Assembly: GCA_949358305.1 (NCBI GenBank)
Contig: OX442320.1
Span: 1,242,501-1,306,500, forward strand
Source: Strigamia acuminata
Lineage: Eukaryota; Arthropoda; Chilopoda; Geophilomorpha; Linotaeniidae
DNA: 64,000 bases
Direction of reading: 5' to 3'
Below are positions 9,180 to 20,294 of the stretch, one piece after another; position 1 is the first letter of the stretch, and each line of letters starts with the position of its first letter. The position numbers and the translations under genes were made by a program. The notes beneath the pieces are model-generated. The model was not told the origin of the DNA, did no database searches, and saw nothing but the letters and a program-made list of their open reading frames with translations.

Positions 9180-9989
9180 TTAAAATGCAGACGCGCCCTG
9201 ACCGTCCATCACATAATAGACCAGTCTAAGCGCTGTTTTCACGAGGATCACTCTCACCTGCTGTTTAGAAGTCGCGTAACACTTTTGGCTAATTCTGTTC
9301 ACTCGGTAAAGGAAATGTCCAACATAATATTGTTTAATGAGGGACAACAATTTTTCGCCCGCGCTGTGGTCAAGCTGCAAGTCCGAAAAGATGATCGTTT
9401 CGAAAAGGCGCGTCAGAATATTCCAATCCACGACCAATTCGATTTTGGGCTCCCACGGCAATGAGTAGAAAATATCATCAATCGGGATAATCTCCTCCAT
9501 GATTGCCAATGCGCAAGTTGGCTCCACGAGACGCTTCTCCTTAAGCTTCGGTTCGACCGGTTCGCGCAAACTCTCACGTGTGACAACTTCGCCTGGATCG
9601 TCGTCTTTTTCCTTTGGTGGTGTCAAAATCATTTTTGGCATCCTCGACATCAATGGCGATCGACGTCCAGCTTTTGCACCGGCCCGTCCAACTCCAGGAA
9701 GTCTGAAAGGCTCGTCGGCCTGAATTACTTCGGTGCTGCACCGCGTGTTCGTCTCCGGTACAGTCTTTTGTCATTTTCGCTTCAATTTCCTTTGCGATGC
9801 TTCCGAGGCGTCCGAAAATCGTTCCGACGACCGTCTTGAAGTCCGAGGCGCTAACGTTGAAATCCAGGTTAATTGACATCTTGAAAAGTTCCTTCCATCC
9901 CTCAGATCTCAGGTTGATTCGTCCTTGGCCCCTGTTCTCCATGGGGTACAGAATCTCAAGCTCATGGCGCCGGAATATTTCAGACATCT
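9180..9989 (-). pseudogene. ORF3 of gypsy element E, C-terminal third (interrupted)
   Basis: Downstream third of the extra gypsy ORF, cut from the middle part by copia A. From 9989 the frame runs to 9574, while the frame ending at the stop at 9180 is open from about 9767. One extra base is needed to join them; the A-run complementary to TTTT at 9766-9769 is the likely indel site, because the second frame has a TGA just upstream. The C-terminal 150 residues are charged, then hydrophobic-helical, without a clear membrane anchor. No known domain recognised. Confidence 0.6.
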
Positions 9990-10473
9990 TGACGATGCTA
10001 AGTGAAGTTGTCAACGCCGGGAAATAAACTGGAGACGAAACAAAAGTCATTTTGTGCCTGAAAACCGCACAAACGCGTCGGCCATCTTTATTCAGGCAAG
10101 AACAGGTGAGCAAGTGAATATGTACAGGTGTCGAGGCTATTTGCCCTCGATCTAAAAGTAGAACAAATCATCCTGATGGAAAGGTTGATTTGTTCTTTAC
10201 ATAACCAAAGTAAAGATAACTCAAAGCCAGCATTAACACTGGATAATGCACTGGGGGAAATAATAGATAAACTAAATCATAGCAGACGACAACTCGAAAT
10301 CCATTGTGAAACATGAGCCAACTGGAGTGCTAAGCATGTATTGAAACAATCCAAAGCAGTTGGCTCTCGATTTCGGGACATTAAACAATGCGACACGAAT
10401 TCCGCCTTTATCGCACTTAACCGGAAACGGTGCGACGTTAACTACGTGAAATGAAAACTGCTTTGACCCAACA
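9990..10473 (-). repeat. 3' LTR of copia A
   Basis: 484 bp. Contains a perfect 11-bp stem at 10160-10196 (AGAACAAATCA...TGATTTGTTCT) preceded by a 6-bp stem TCGAGG...CCTCGA around GAGGCTA. A matching pair of hairpins occurs in the LTR of copia B. Confidence 0.95.
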
Positions 10474-10499
10474 GAACCCCCTCTAAACAGTTATCCATT

Positions 10500-11831
10500 T
10501 CAATCAAAAATGTGATCGCATAATGCGTCAAGACGTGGGCGGGAAACCCACTTGGTCAAAATGTCTGCGATGTTCAGCTTCCCACTGACATGATGAATAT
10601 CAAACAGGCCAGCTTCATAAAGGTCGCGCAGAAAATGGAACTTTACTTCGATGTGCTTGTTCGACCTATTTTCCACGCGATTCTTCGCATATTGTATCGC
10701 AGCGGTGCTGTCAGCACAGACACACGGCTTGACGTTCCCAAAGAGACTGGAAATAACATCTATTTCATACAATCGCTTAAGCCACGTGATCTCACGGACA
10801 CCGTCCACTATAGCGACAAATTCGCTCTCCATTATGGACAAGCTCGTAGCCTTCTGCTTGCTACATGCCCAAGACACAGGCACTCCACCCAAGAAGATAA
10901 CATGCCCTCCAAAACTTTTCCTTTTGTCTAAGTCCGTCGCATAAGACGCATCGGTATACACCGTCAAATTGGGATTATCGCAACGGCTTAGATTGATACA
11001 ATGATCTTGAGTGTTTCTCAAATACCTTAGGATCTGGAGGAGCATTTCAACATGCTTAGTAGAATGAACCTCATTGTACTGGGACATGACAATAACTGAG
11101 AACAAGATGTCCGGTCTTGTTCTCGCGGCCAGAAATAATAGGCTTCCCACCAGTGATCTATATGGGAAGGCTGTGTCAATTACGTCATTCTCTCGTACAC
11201 CCCGGATCATTGTCCCTACAGTCCCCGGAACACGGATGCGATGGTTGGCATCAACCTTGAACAATTCACAGAGTTTTGAAATGTATGTCCGCTGGTGTAT
11301 TTTAATCTCGCCACCCCCTCTGTCAAATTCGACCCCTAACAACATATGTACGGGACCGAGATTCACCATTTCAAAAACGTTGCTAATCCAACCCAACACC
11401 AATTGTTCAGTATATTTGTCCCTGGCGAACAAAACAATATCATCGACGTACACGACGAGAACAGCGTCGCGGTCCAACACATAAACGCAATTCAACCCGG
11501 GTACTGGTCCAAAACCCATCAGGAGAAGGTTTTCGTGAAGCTTCTGAAACCACATTCGGCCAGACTGGTGGAGGCCGTATAACGCTTTATTCAACCTCCA
11601 AAACTTTCCCCGGTTCTCCTTGGTTTGATACCCCTTTGGGATCGACATAAATTGGGGCTCATCTAAGTCACCATACAGATACGCGGCTTTAATATCTATG
11701 TGCGTATCTGTCCAATGGTTAAGCACTACTAATGTGCAGAAAAAGACAAGTATCATGACAAAGTTCACGACGGGTGAAAAGACTTCTTTGAAGTCTATGC
11801 CCGGCTTTTGCTTGAAGCCTTGCGCAACAAG
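10500..11831 (-). pseudogene. Copia A gag-pol, C-terminal part (RT and RNase H)
   Basis: 444 codons including the stop, continuing the reading frame of 25322-28705. It begins in the RT fingers (LVAQGFKQKPGIDFKEVFSP), carries the catalytic VVYVDDIVLF, and ends with a Ty1-type RNase H (VYTDASYATD, SIMESEF, ADSTAAIQYAKN, NKHIEVKFHFLRD, NIADILTKW). No stop or frameshift within this part. It is separated from its N-terminal part only by element B. Confidence 0.9.
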
Positions 11832-11836
11832 CCTGG

Positions 11837-12270
11837 TGATAAGTCCGTGGAGGCCAGGAAACATCGGAAAGGAGTTGAAACCAGCTTAAAATGTGCGGGG
11901 AGCTCGCACTTTGCGCCCGCCATGTTTTAATCACATGAAAGCATAAAAGCAACTGGGTTTGAGGCTAAATTGGTCTCAAACCGTACAAAGTATGACAATA
12001 GGACAAATCAATAGCAACAAGCATTGATTTGTTCTTTACAATATAAGTAATTGTTAACCTAGGCATAATTAACCGATAAATAACACGGAAAACAACATTT
12101 ATCGCTCTCTCAAGCAGACGACACAAGAAACATAGAATATGTGTGTTAACACATAAGAGTAGCATTAATATGCGCTACACGGGTATCCAAAGGATGCCAA
12201 CACACATATCTGCCATGCCTATCCAGAAATGCATGGGGAAACGGACAAAATAATTAATCGCATACTAATA
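11837..12270 (-). repeat. 3' LTR of copia B
   Basis: 434 bp. Two hairpins in tandem: GGTTTGAG...CTCAAACC at about 11956-11982 and AGGACAAATCAA...TTGATTTGTTCT at 12000-12035, the second sharing its stem sequence with the LTR hairpin of element A. Confidence 0.95.
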
Positions 12271-12287
12271 AATCCCCCTTCGATTAA

Positions 12288-13969
12288 TCAATTTGTCGCG
12301 ACAAAAATGTGCTCGCACAACGCGTCCAATTTTGCGCGGGACAACCACTTTGTCATAATGTCCGCGACGTTGAGGGTCCCTGGGATGTGCCTGATTCGAA
12401 AAACACCTTTCTCGAACCAGTCGCGCAAGAAATGCAATTTCACGTCTATGTGTTTGTTTGCGCGATTTTCTATGCGGTTTTTCGCATATTGAATCGCAGG
12501 CATTGAATCGGCATAAACACATGGTATTTCCCGGTCAAACCCGTCAATCATCACTTCCGCGTCAAATATGCGTTCTAACCAAATTATCTCCTTCACACCG
12601 TCCACAACCGCCAGGAATTCACTTTCCATAATGGAAAGGGCAGTAATGGTCTGCTTATGGCAGTTCCAGGAGACGGGGACACCACCCAAATAGATAATGT
12701 GCCCGCCAAAACTTCGGCGTTTGTCCTGATCCAGTGCGTAAGACGCATCTGTATAAACAGTTAACTTGTCACTTTGGCAGTTCCCAAGATTAATGGAGAA
12801 ATTCGGCGTATTAGCCAGGTAACGCAACACTTGAAGCAGCATGTTTACGTGTCGTGTCGAGTGAGTCTCATTGTATTGAGACAATACAATTACCGAAAAC
12901 AAGATATCGGGTCTTGTGCGACTTGCAATGAAGAGCAAACTCCCAACAAGAGACCGATATGGAAAACTCGAATTAACACGTTCTCCCGTTTGGACTTTTT
13001 GGATCATAGTGCCGGGCGTGCCAGGCACTCTAACACGGTGAGATGGGTCAATGCCGTATTGCTTGCAGAGCTTCGCAATATAAGTGCGTTGATGAATGAG
13101 GATATTCCCCCCGTCCCTACAAAACTCAATCCCTAATAAAAGGGTGACGGGGCCCAAATTGACAATCTCAAAAGATTGTTGAATCCATTCTAAAACGCAC
13201 TCTTCTGCCAACTCATCCCTCGAAAATAATACAATATCGTCGACGTAAAAGATGAGTATGGCGTCCGAACCCAAGCTATACACACAGTTAAGACCCAAAA
13301 CCGGTTCAAAACCTATTTCAATCAGCTGGTCGTGTAAGCGCTGGTACCACATACGACCAGACTGATGAAGCCCATAGAGAGATTTCCTCAACTCCCAACA
13401 TTTGTGTTGGTTTTCAGGTGTTCGATATCCCTTGGGGATGTTGATGTACTGCACCTCATCGAGGTCCCCATATAGATATGCGGCCTTAATGTCAAGGTGT
13501 AAGTCACGCCAGCTCCTTAATACTACAAGAGTACAAAAGAACATCATGACCAACACAAAATTGACTACAGGGGAAAAGACCTCTGTAAAATCAATACCGG
13601 GGTTCTGCTTGAACCCCTGTGCAACAAGACGAGCACGATATCTGCTAATCGCACCCGTATGATCCCTTTTGAGTTTATAAATCCACTTTGTTCCTAGCAA
13701 GGTCTTATCCTTGATTTCGCTTTTGTCAACCTCGACATACACCTCTCGTTCTTTAAAAATGTCGATTTCGTCCTCCATTGCCCTTTCCCAATCAGGTTTT
13801 CCAACACCTGTTACAGCCTCTTCGTAGGTGTCAGGCTCTACAGAGCAACAACCAGCAAAACCGACATTGATGTCTTTGAAGTTGAACAATTCCGAGATAT
13901 ACTCGTATCCCTCGTCTCGACACCACCGCACAACTTCAACACGACTTCGAATTCTGTCATGCTTTGGTG
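12288..13969 (-). pseudogene. Copia B gag-pol, C-terminal part (end of MBD, RT, RNase H)
   Basis: Continues the frame of 20606-23735. It starts in the second half of the MBD-like segment (RIRSR...VVRWCRDEGYEY...FNFKD, to about 13875), then RT with LLGTKWIYKLKRD, SPVVNFVLVMMFF, KAAYLYGDLDE and catalytic FYVDDIVLF, and RNase H (VYTDASYALD, SIMESEF, ADSMPAIQYAKN, ADIMTKWLS). No internal stop. Interrupted only by element C. Confidence 0.9.
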
Positions 13970-13974
13970 AAATG

Positions 13975-14285
13975 TGTTGTTTTTAGAAGAGATGAGGCGG
14001 GAAAAACAAAATAAACATCGTTTATTTGCAAGTGCAGCTTTGCACACGTAAAGGAAAAATTTACAAGTGATAAAAAAAAAACTTAAAAGGCGATACATAA
14101 ACTTGGGTTAAACAAAACCCGATAAACGAAATCTAACAAACAAAACAATGTCAAATACGGGATCTCATTTGATCCATACAGAAATCAATGTTCACTAATT
14201 TACAAACTGATAAATATCAAAACAGCAAAATGAACATTGAGAATAAACAGTAAACAATCAATCTCGGGGAATAAAAAGCCCAACA
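13975..14285 (-). repeat. 3' LTR of copia C
   Basis: 311 bp with TG...CA ends, identical by eye to 20295-20605. Confidence 0.97.
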
Positions 14286-14458
14286 AGAGCCCCCCATTCT
14301 CCGAGATAATAAATAAATCTCAGTCGAAAAGAAACACAAAAACCCAAAAACAATATCGATAGTCAATTGGTTGCGGTACATAACAAGCAGTGATAAAAAT
14401 CAGAATCAACCAATTGACAAATGCACATAAGCGGGATCCCGAAAAACTATAATCGAAA
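14286..14458 (-). other. 3' untranslated region of copia C
   Basis: Between the gag-pol stop and the 3' LTR; ends in a purine-rich tract (complement of AGAGCCCCCCATTCTCC) that would prime plus-strand DNA. Confidence 0.7.
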
Positions 14459-17400
14459 TTACCGAAAGAAATGTTTGCACAAAAACTGCAAACGTGCGGG
14501 CGAGAAAAACTTCGTAAAAATGTCGGCGGGATTTAAATCGCCAGAAATCTTTCGTAAAACAAAAACGCCCTCGGTAAGCCAATCCCGCAAAAAGAAATAG
14601 CGCACATCGATATGTTTGGTCCGACGATTTTCGATATCATTCCTCGTAAAATAAATCGTAGACAACGAATCAGAAAACATCGTCGGAGTGGGCAAACGGA
14701 AAATTCGGGTCCGATCGATCGCGCCGTGGAGCCAAACGATCTCCTTCGCGCCATCGAGAAGTGCCAAAAACTCGGCTTCCATGATGCTTAAAGCGCAATA
14801 GCGCTGCTTACAGCAGCCCCAGGAGATGGGAACCCCGAAAATCGAAATCGTGTACCCTCCGAAGCTCTTTCTTGTATCTCGGTCCGAGATCCAAGAAGCA
14901 TCGGAGTACCCTGACAGGATGTCTCCAGTGACCGCGGAAAGGGAAATCGAATAATTCCGCGTGTTCTTCAAATACTGGAGAACCTGAAGCAGAAGGGCCA
15001 CGTGCTTTGAGGTGAAGCACGTGTTGTACTGGGACAACAAAATCACCGGAAAGAGGATATCGGGGCGCGTGCGAGAAGCCAAAAACAAAAGCGACCCAAT
15101 GAGAGAACGGTAAGGGAACTCGTCGTCGTTCAGCACACGTTCTCCCTCTCTAGCGCAATTCACCATTGTGCCAACGGTGATCGGAACCCTGCACAGACGC
15201 TCGGAGGAAATTCCGAAATCTTCCGCGATCCGATCAATGTAATCGCGTTGATGAATGGAAATATGTCCACCATCGCGATCAAACTGGACGCCTAACAGCT
15301 TCGATACCGGACCAAGATCTGTTATCGTGAAAAATCCACGAAGGGCTTTAACAGTTCGGTCTCGAGGACCGGGTCCTTTGGTGAATAACACCATGTCATC
15401 GACATAAACCAGGATGACGGCATCGTAAGTGTCGGAAATGAAAACGCCATTCACACCTAGAAGCTTGTGAAAATTAATCTCCAACAAGACTTCGACGAGA
15501 CGAAAATTCCATTGTCGCCCGCTCTGATGAAGGCCGTAAAGAGCCTTATGAAGCCGCCACACTTTCCCAGTGTTTTGAGGAGTTTCCCAGCCCCTGGGAA
15601 TCCTCATGAAGATGGCTTCATCCAAGTTGCCATAAAGATAGGCACCCTTGACATCAAGGTGTGTGTCTAGCCAGCCTAAAACGACCACTAGAAGCACGAA
15701 AAATAGGCGTATCAAGACGTAATTGACCACGGGACTGAAAACCTCGGAATAGTCAACTCCGTACTTCTGGCTGAAACCCTGAGCTACTAACATCGCCCTG
15801 AAACGGCGCACAATGCCTTCTGCATCACGCTTGATGTAGTAGACCCATTTATTCCCCACAATGTTTACATCAGGAGGAGGTTTTTCAACTTCCTCGTAAA
15901 CACCTCGCTCACGAAAGAGATCAAGCTCTTCCTCCATGGCTTTCTGCCAATGGACACGGTCGGGGCTAGAAATAGCTTCCTTGTAGGTGCGAGGAACCTG
16001 AGCAAACAAGGAATGCGCGTACCGTGGTGGTTCGGTAGAATAGCAATCCGCAAACGCTTCCTCTTCCGAAGTAGTGGGACTTCGAGGAAGGGAAACATTA
16101 GGATCTACCGGTGGGGGATCAACCATTTGAACTGGCACATTTTGGGTGCGAAAATCAAAAGAGTCACGATCGTATGCCAAACGATTATCGACGCAATATC
16201 GCTCTACGTCGCCATGACTCCGCAATCTGGTATGATCTGGCGGGAAAAAATACACATCCGTGTGACCCATAGATGCACCAGACTGCCGAATCACCTCAGA
16301 ACGAGTCCACTTGCCCCCCACAGCCGGAGAAGCAGGCGGAGGCTGACGCAGTGGCGAGTGAACAGGAGGTGGAGGCAAAGGATGTGCTCTCAATGGGGGT
16401 TGCATAGCAATAGGTGAACCTGGAGGTGGAATTCCAGGAGGTGGAGGTCCTGGAGGTGGAAGTCCAGGAGGAGGCGGAGGAGGAATTGTAGGCGGTGGAA
16501 GACCACCCACAGGAGGACGCGGAGGAAGTGGAGGAGGAATTGGGTCAGAACCAAAATCCGGCTCGAGCTCCACCGATATCGCACCTTCATCGGTGATTTC
16601 GGTGCCCTCATAAAAACGAGGATGTCCCCACATACATTCCTCATCGAAACGGATATGTTTCGACTCGAAAACTTCTCTGCGCTTAGGGCACCACACGCGA
16701 TAACCCCGCGTGCGAAAGGCATAGCCAACCACGACGCCAGTCCAGGCTCGGGATTCGAATTTCGAACCACGGACTTGCTTCGGGATGTGCACGAAACACC
16801 GTGACCCAATCACCTTAAGGTGTTTGAGTGGAACAGTCTTGCCATACCACAGACAATAGGGGACAAGATTGTTCAGAGACTTATGTGGGAAGCGGTTCTT
16901 CAAATAAATCATAGTAACCGCGAGCTCAGCCCACAGCACTCGAGGCAAAGACGTCGACAAAAAGAAAGAACGCACGCCCTCAAGTAAGGTGCGGTTAAGG
17001 CGTTCCGCGACGCCATTCTGCTCTGGTGTATAGACATTCGTGCGCTGTGCTTTGATGCCGCGCTGGACTAGGAAATTTTCGAAATTTTTGGAACAAAATT
17101 CCATGCCATTATCAGTCCTGACTGCTTTAATGCAGCCAGCCCCCCATAAAACCTCCATCCGAGCATGGAATAGCTTAAAAACCTCGAAAACTTCCCCCTT
17201 CGTTTTCATGGGCACAACAAAGGAGTAACGGGAAAAGTCGTCTACGATCGTCAACAAATAACGAGCGCCACCGATGGATGTGGTATTTGAATGACCCCAA
17301 ACATCCATATGAAGCAAATCTAAAGGCTTCTTGGAAGAAATACCTTCCTTAATGCTTGGAAATGAAGCACGGGTGGATTTGGCGCGGGCACACACAGCAC

Positions 17401-18976
17401 ATGCTGGCAATGCGGAAGTAGAAATTTCTATTCCGGATGCATTCGGAGATTTCGCCAAGTGACGGATACCGTCGGCATTAAAATGCCCAAATCTCCGGTG
17501 CCAAAGCTCCAAATCAGACAACTTTCCCTTCGGGGGTTTGGGAGAAGAGGTTGAAACAAGTTCCTCGGCAAAAGTGACATGCCGGACAGGTGACTGCAAA
17601 GTCGACGCAGAAAGAACCTGTTTGGGAACTGGGGCGAATGTAGCCGCAGGAGGCTTCGCAGATGTAAGATCCGCGGGCAAAATATTCTGAAGGGAATATA
17701 AATCACCCTTCAGTTTGGCCGTCAAAAGAAATTGTTTGGCTTTATCATTAGGGTGATAAATGGACATAATACCATTCGCGGCTGTCAAATGCAGTCCGGC
17801 ACGGTCGATCTTCGACAAACTCACCAAATTACGCGCGAAAGCAGGGGCATGCAAAACATTATGCATAGTCACGGGAAAATTAGACCCCCCAGCGCCGCCA
17901 CGGCCAACACGCAACACCACATCTCCAATACCATCCACTCGAGAACGACCTTCACCTAAAATGATGAAATAATTGGAGACCGGCTTGTAATTGGTGAAAC
18001 GATCACGCACTGGACACACATGGTCGGAAGAACCCGAATCGATGAGCCACTCATTCGATGAAGCTGAAGACACATTCGATTCCGATCGCGCGAAGAAATT
18101 GATCCCGGTCACCACATTCGAAGAAACAGTAGCCGTCTGCGAAGCACCACCACCGCGTCCACGCTTGCGGTTGCGCGAATTCGAGCGTCGACCACGATTG
18201 GCGGATGGAGCGGAAGAGGCAGCGCCTTGGACACGGGGTTTGGGGCACTTGTTCGCGTAGTGTCCCATTTCCTTGCAATTGAAACACTGAATTTGCGATA
18301 ACGGCCGAAAAGGCTTATTCGGCGTACCCGAAGTCGAACTAGTAGACTGCAAACTAGTCGATGATCCCGAATCCGCATTCTTCATCTTTAAACGATTAAA
18401 TTCCGAGAGAAGATGGTCGGTGACTGCCTTTAAGGTGAAATCTGCCTTAGACCAATGATAAATGGTCTGTACTGTCGCTTCGTACGAATCCGGTAAAAAA
18501 TCCAGAAGTTGATAAGCGACATCCGAATCCGAAAATTTGACATCCAATTCAACCAAAACCGTACGGGCTTTGGTCACGCGGCTTACGAAGACTGACATAT
18601 CTTCATTTGGAAGTAATCGCATCATGAGGAAATCACGGCGAAGTTTCGCAATTCGGGCAAGAGAAGTCGGTTGAAATGTGGCTTTCAATGCCACCCAGGC
18701 GTCGCGAGCGGTGTCCGCAGCGAGAACGATGTCCTGATACTGTGGCTCAACAAATAGGCCAAGCAATGCTTTGGCGCGTTTGGAGCGGTCATCGTGAAGT
18801 TGTTTCCTGGTCTGATCCCACGTATCATCCTTCACGGGAGGTTTTTCGTCAATAAACTGGTCCACGCCTTTCTCCAGTAATAAAAACTGGATATTCCTCG
18901 ACCACGATTCGTAATTGTCCGAATTAAGTCGTGCAATGGAGAAATGATGCGTGGTTGATTTGTCAGATTCAGCCAT
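14459..18976 (-). CDS. Copia C gag-pol polyprotein containing a methyl-CpG-binding domain
   Basis: 1505 residues, ATG at 18976. Order: Gag capsid region (SDNYESWSRNIQFLL near 18), CCHC knuckle about 230 (CFNCKEMGHYANKCP), retropepsin about 309 (WLIDSGSSDHV), HHCC finger then integrase core with Asp near 554 (HMDVWG), Asp near 620 (RTDNGMEF) and Glu near 655 (NGVAERLN), an extreme proline-rich linker about 805-880, an MBD-like domain 889-945, RT with YVDD near 1190, and Ty1-type RNase H from about 1360 (YSDASWISD). The MBD carries EVIRQSG, GHTDVYFF, LRSHG and FDFRT, aligned with MBD2/MeCP2 positions; equivalents of MeCP2 Arg111, Asp121, Tyr123 and Arg133 are present. MBDs read methylated CpG; here it may steer integration or retain the complex on methylated DNA (inference). 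No frame break. Confidence 0.95.
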   Translation of the reverse strand: MAESDKSTTHHFSIARLNSDNYESWSRNIQFLLLEKGVDQFIDEKPPVKDDTWDQTRKQLHDDRSKRAKALLGLFVEPQYQDIVLAADTARDAWVALKATFQPTSLARIAKLRRDFLMMRLLPNEDMSVFVSRVTKARTVLVELDVKFSDSDVAYQLLDFLPDSYEATVQTIYHWSKADFTLKAVTDHLLSEFNRLKMKNADSGSSTSLQSTSSTSGTPNKPFRPLSQIQCFNCKEMGHYANKCPKPRVQGAASSAPSANRGRRSNSRNRKRGRGGGASQTATVSSNVVTGINFFARSESNVSSASSNEWLIDSGSSDHVCPVRDRFTNYKPVSNYFIILGEGRSRVDGIGDVVLRVGRGGAGGSNFPVTMHNVLHAPAFARNLVSLSKIDRAGLHLTAANGIMSIYHPNDKAKQFLLTAKLKGDLYSLQNILPADLTSAKPPAATFAPVPKQVLSASTLQSPVRHVTFAEELVSTSSPKPPKGKLSDLELWHRRFGHFNADGIRHLAKSPNASGIEISTSALPACAVCARAKSTRASFPSIKEGISSKKPLDLLHMDVWGHSNTTSIGGARYLLTIVDDFSRYSFVVPMKTKGEVFEVFKLFHARMEVLWGAGCIKAVRTDNGMEFCSKNFENFLVQRGIKAQRTNVYTPEQNGVAERLNRTLLEGVRSFFLSTSLPRVLWAELAVTMIYLKNRFPHKSLNNLVPYCLWYGKTVPLKHLKVIGSRCFVHIPKQVRGSKFESRAWTGVVVGYAFRTRGYRVWCPKRREVFESKHIRFDEECMWGHPRFYEGTEITDEGAISVELEPDFGSDPIPPPLPPRPPVGGLPPPTIPPPPPPGLPPPGPPPPGIPPPGSPIAMQPPLRAHPLPPPPVHSPLRQPPPASPAVGGKWTRSEVIRQSGASMGHTDVYFFPPDHTRLRSHGDVERYCVDNRLAYDRDSFDFRTQNVPVQMVDPPPVDPNVSLPRSPTTSEEEAFADCYSTEPPRYAHSLFAQVPRTYKEAISSPDRVHWQKAMEEELDLFRERGVYEEVEKPPPDVNIVGNKWVYYIKRDAEGIVRRFRAMLVAQGFSQKYGVDYSEVFSPVVNYVLIRLFFVLLVVVLGWLDTHLDVKGAYLYGNLDEAIFMRIPRGWETPQNTGKVWRLHKALYGLHQSGRQWNFRLVEVLLEINFHKLLGVNGVFISDTYDAVILVYVDDMVLFTKGPGPRDRTVKALRGFFTITDLGPVSKLLGVQFDRDGGHISIHQRDYIDRIAEDFGISSERLCRVPITVGTMVNCAREGERVLNDDEFPYRSLIGSLLFLASRTRPDILFPVILLSQYNTCFTSKHVALLLQVLQYLKNTRNYSISLSAVTGDILSGYSDASWISDRDTRKSFGGYTISIFGVPISWGCCKQRYCALSIMEAEFLALLDGAKEIVWLHGAIDRTRIFRLPTPTMFSDSLSTIYFTRNDIENRRTKHIDVRYFFLRDWLTEGVFVLRKISGDLNPADIFTKFFSPARLQFLCKHFFR

Positions 18977-20294
18977 CTCGAAGAGCGGTAATGAAGAGCG
19001 GTGTCACTTTGAGAAATGTCAACCGTGGCAAAGAAAAATGCAATTACGCGCTGGGAACCGATGACGATGTTCGAGGCGGATATCCAACGAATGGGCTATA
19101 CAGGTTACTAGTTAACCCGTCTAAACAATGGCCGTTTAGGAGTTGTCGGGAATTAACGGCCCTGTGGCCCCCGGATACCCCACTGTCGGGCACGGCAAAA
19201 TAAATACAATGGTCAAAGTGCAATGACCAAGGCAAGGAATCAAATCTGCAAAAATAATTAAACTTTTGCAGAATTAATCCCAGGATCCTACACAGGGTCC
19301 CCCAAAAGTTTCACAAAGTTTCACGACTGGGAAGGCGAAAAATATGAAAATAAGAAAACAAAAGAGGCGAATTAAACAAAATTCGCAGGAGATTCTCTGT
19401 TGCGCACACCGGGGTGCGAAAATCCTTCGAAATCGTTGAAAATCCTCGGCAATCGTCAGCCGCTTCGCACACGTCGTGCGGGAATAATCCAACCGAAAAC
19501 AGCTAGAAAAACATATGAAAACATTAGAAATAAGTTCACAAAAGTTCATGTGCTGGGAAATTGTCGAAAAGTTCAAAAAATCGTCGTACACGGCCGCCTC
19601 GTGTTCGTAACCGGGGCGAACACGGAAAAACGACGAAAAATCGACGATAAATGCACAAAATAAATTCGACAGTACTCACAAATGCTTGTGAAAACAAGCA
19701 TACAATCCAACAATCCCTGGCACAACACAAAAGCACTAAACACAGTGAAGATCTCGATGAATGTCGACTCGGAAATCCTCGCAATGCGCACGGGCTTACG
19801 GCGCAAAAACGATGAAAATCGGCTCGAAAAAATCAGAAATTACCACGAAAAGTACTCACAATTGTGTGCACAACACGTATACTGCTAAATACAAGCAGAA
19901 CTCCGTCGCACTCGGACGAAAACACGGTGAGAAACGTCGAATCGGGCGGCGAAAATCATCGCGAACTCGGTTCATCTCGATCGGGCGCGTCTGCGGTGAT
20001 CATCGGCGAAAATCCACGGAAATTCATCGGAAAAAGTACCCACGATTCTTCAACAAGGTTAGGACAGCACCCACGAAAATTTTCTGCATTAAAATCCGTT
20101 GGAAATTGCGGAAAAAGCATCAAATTCGTCGGGTGAGCGGGCGTGAAGAAACGAGGTCGGCCATTGTTCCAGGAATGAGCAATCGATGAGCGCGAATGAG
20201 GTGGCCGAAAATCACTGTAACAACTCGAAAAAATGGAGTAATTCGACTCAAAAAGCACTCACAGATGATGTTTAGTCCATATCCTCTGCTACCA
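18977..20294 (-). other. 5' leader of copia C
   Basis: About 1.3 kb between the 5' LTR and gag ATG, starting with the initiator-tRNA primer site. Rich in CG-containing words such as CGAAAA and TCGTCG. Several short ORFs on both strands have no recognisable content. Unusually long for a copia leader. Confidence 0.7.

Noticed and set aside
9180-9653. Stand-alone host gene
   Set aside because: Frame and phase connect it to the rest of gypsy ORF3 across the copia A target duplication.
16390-16809. 139-codon minus-strand ORF
   Set aside because: Overlaps the intact copia C gag-pol in another frame; no motif.
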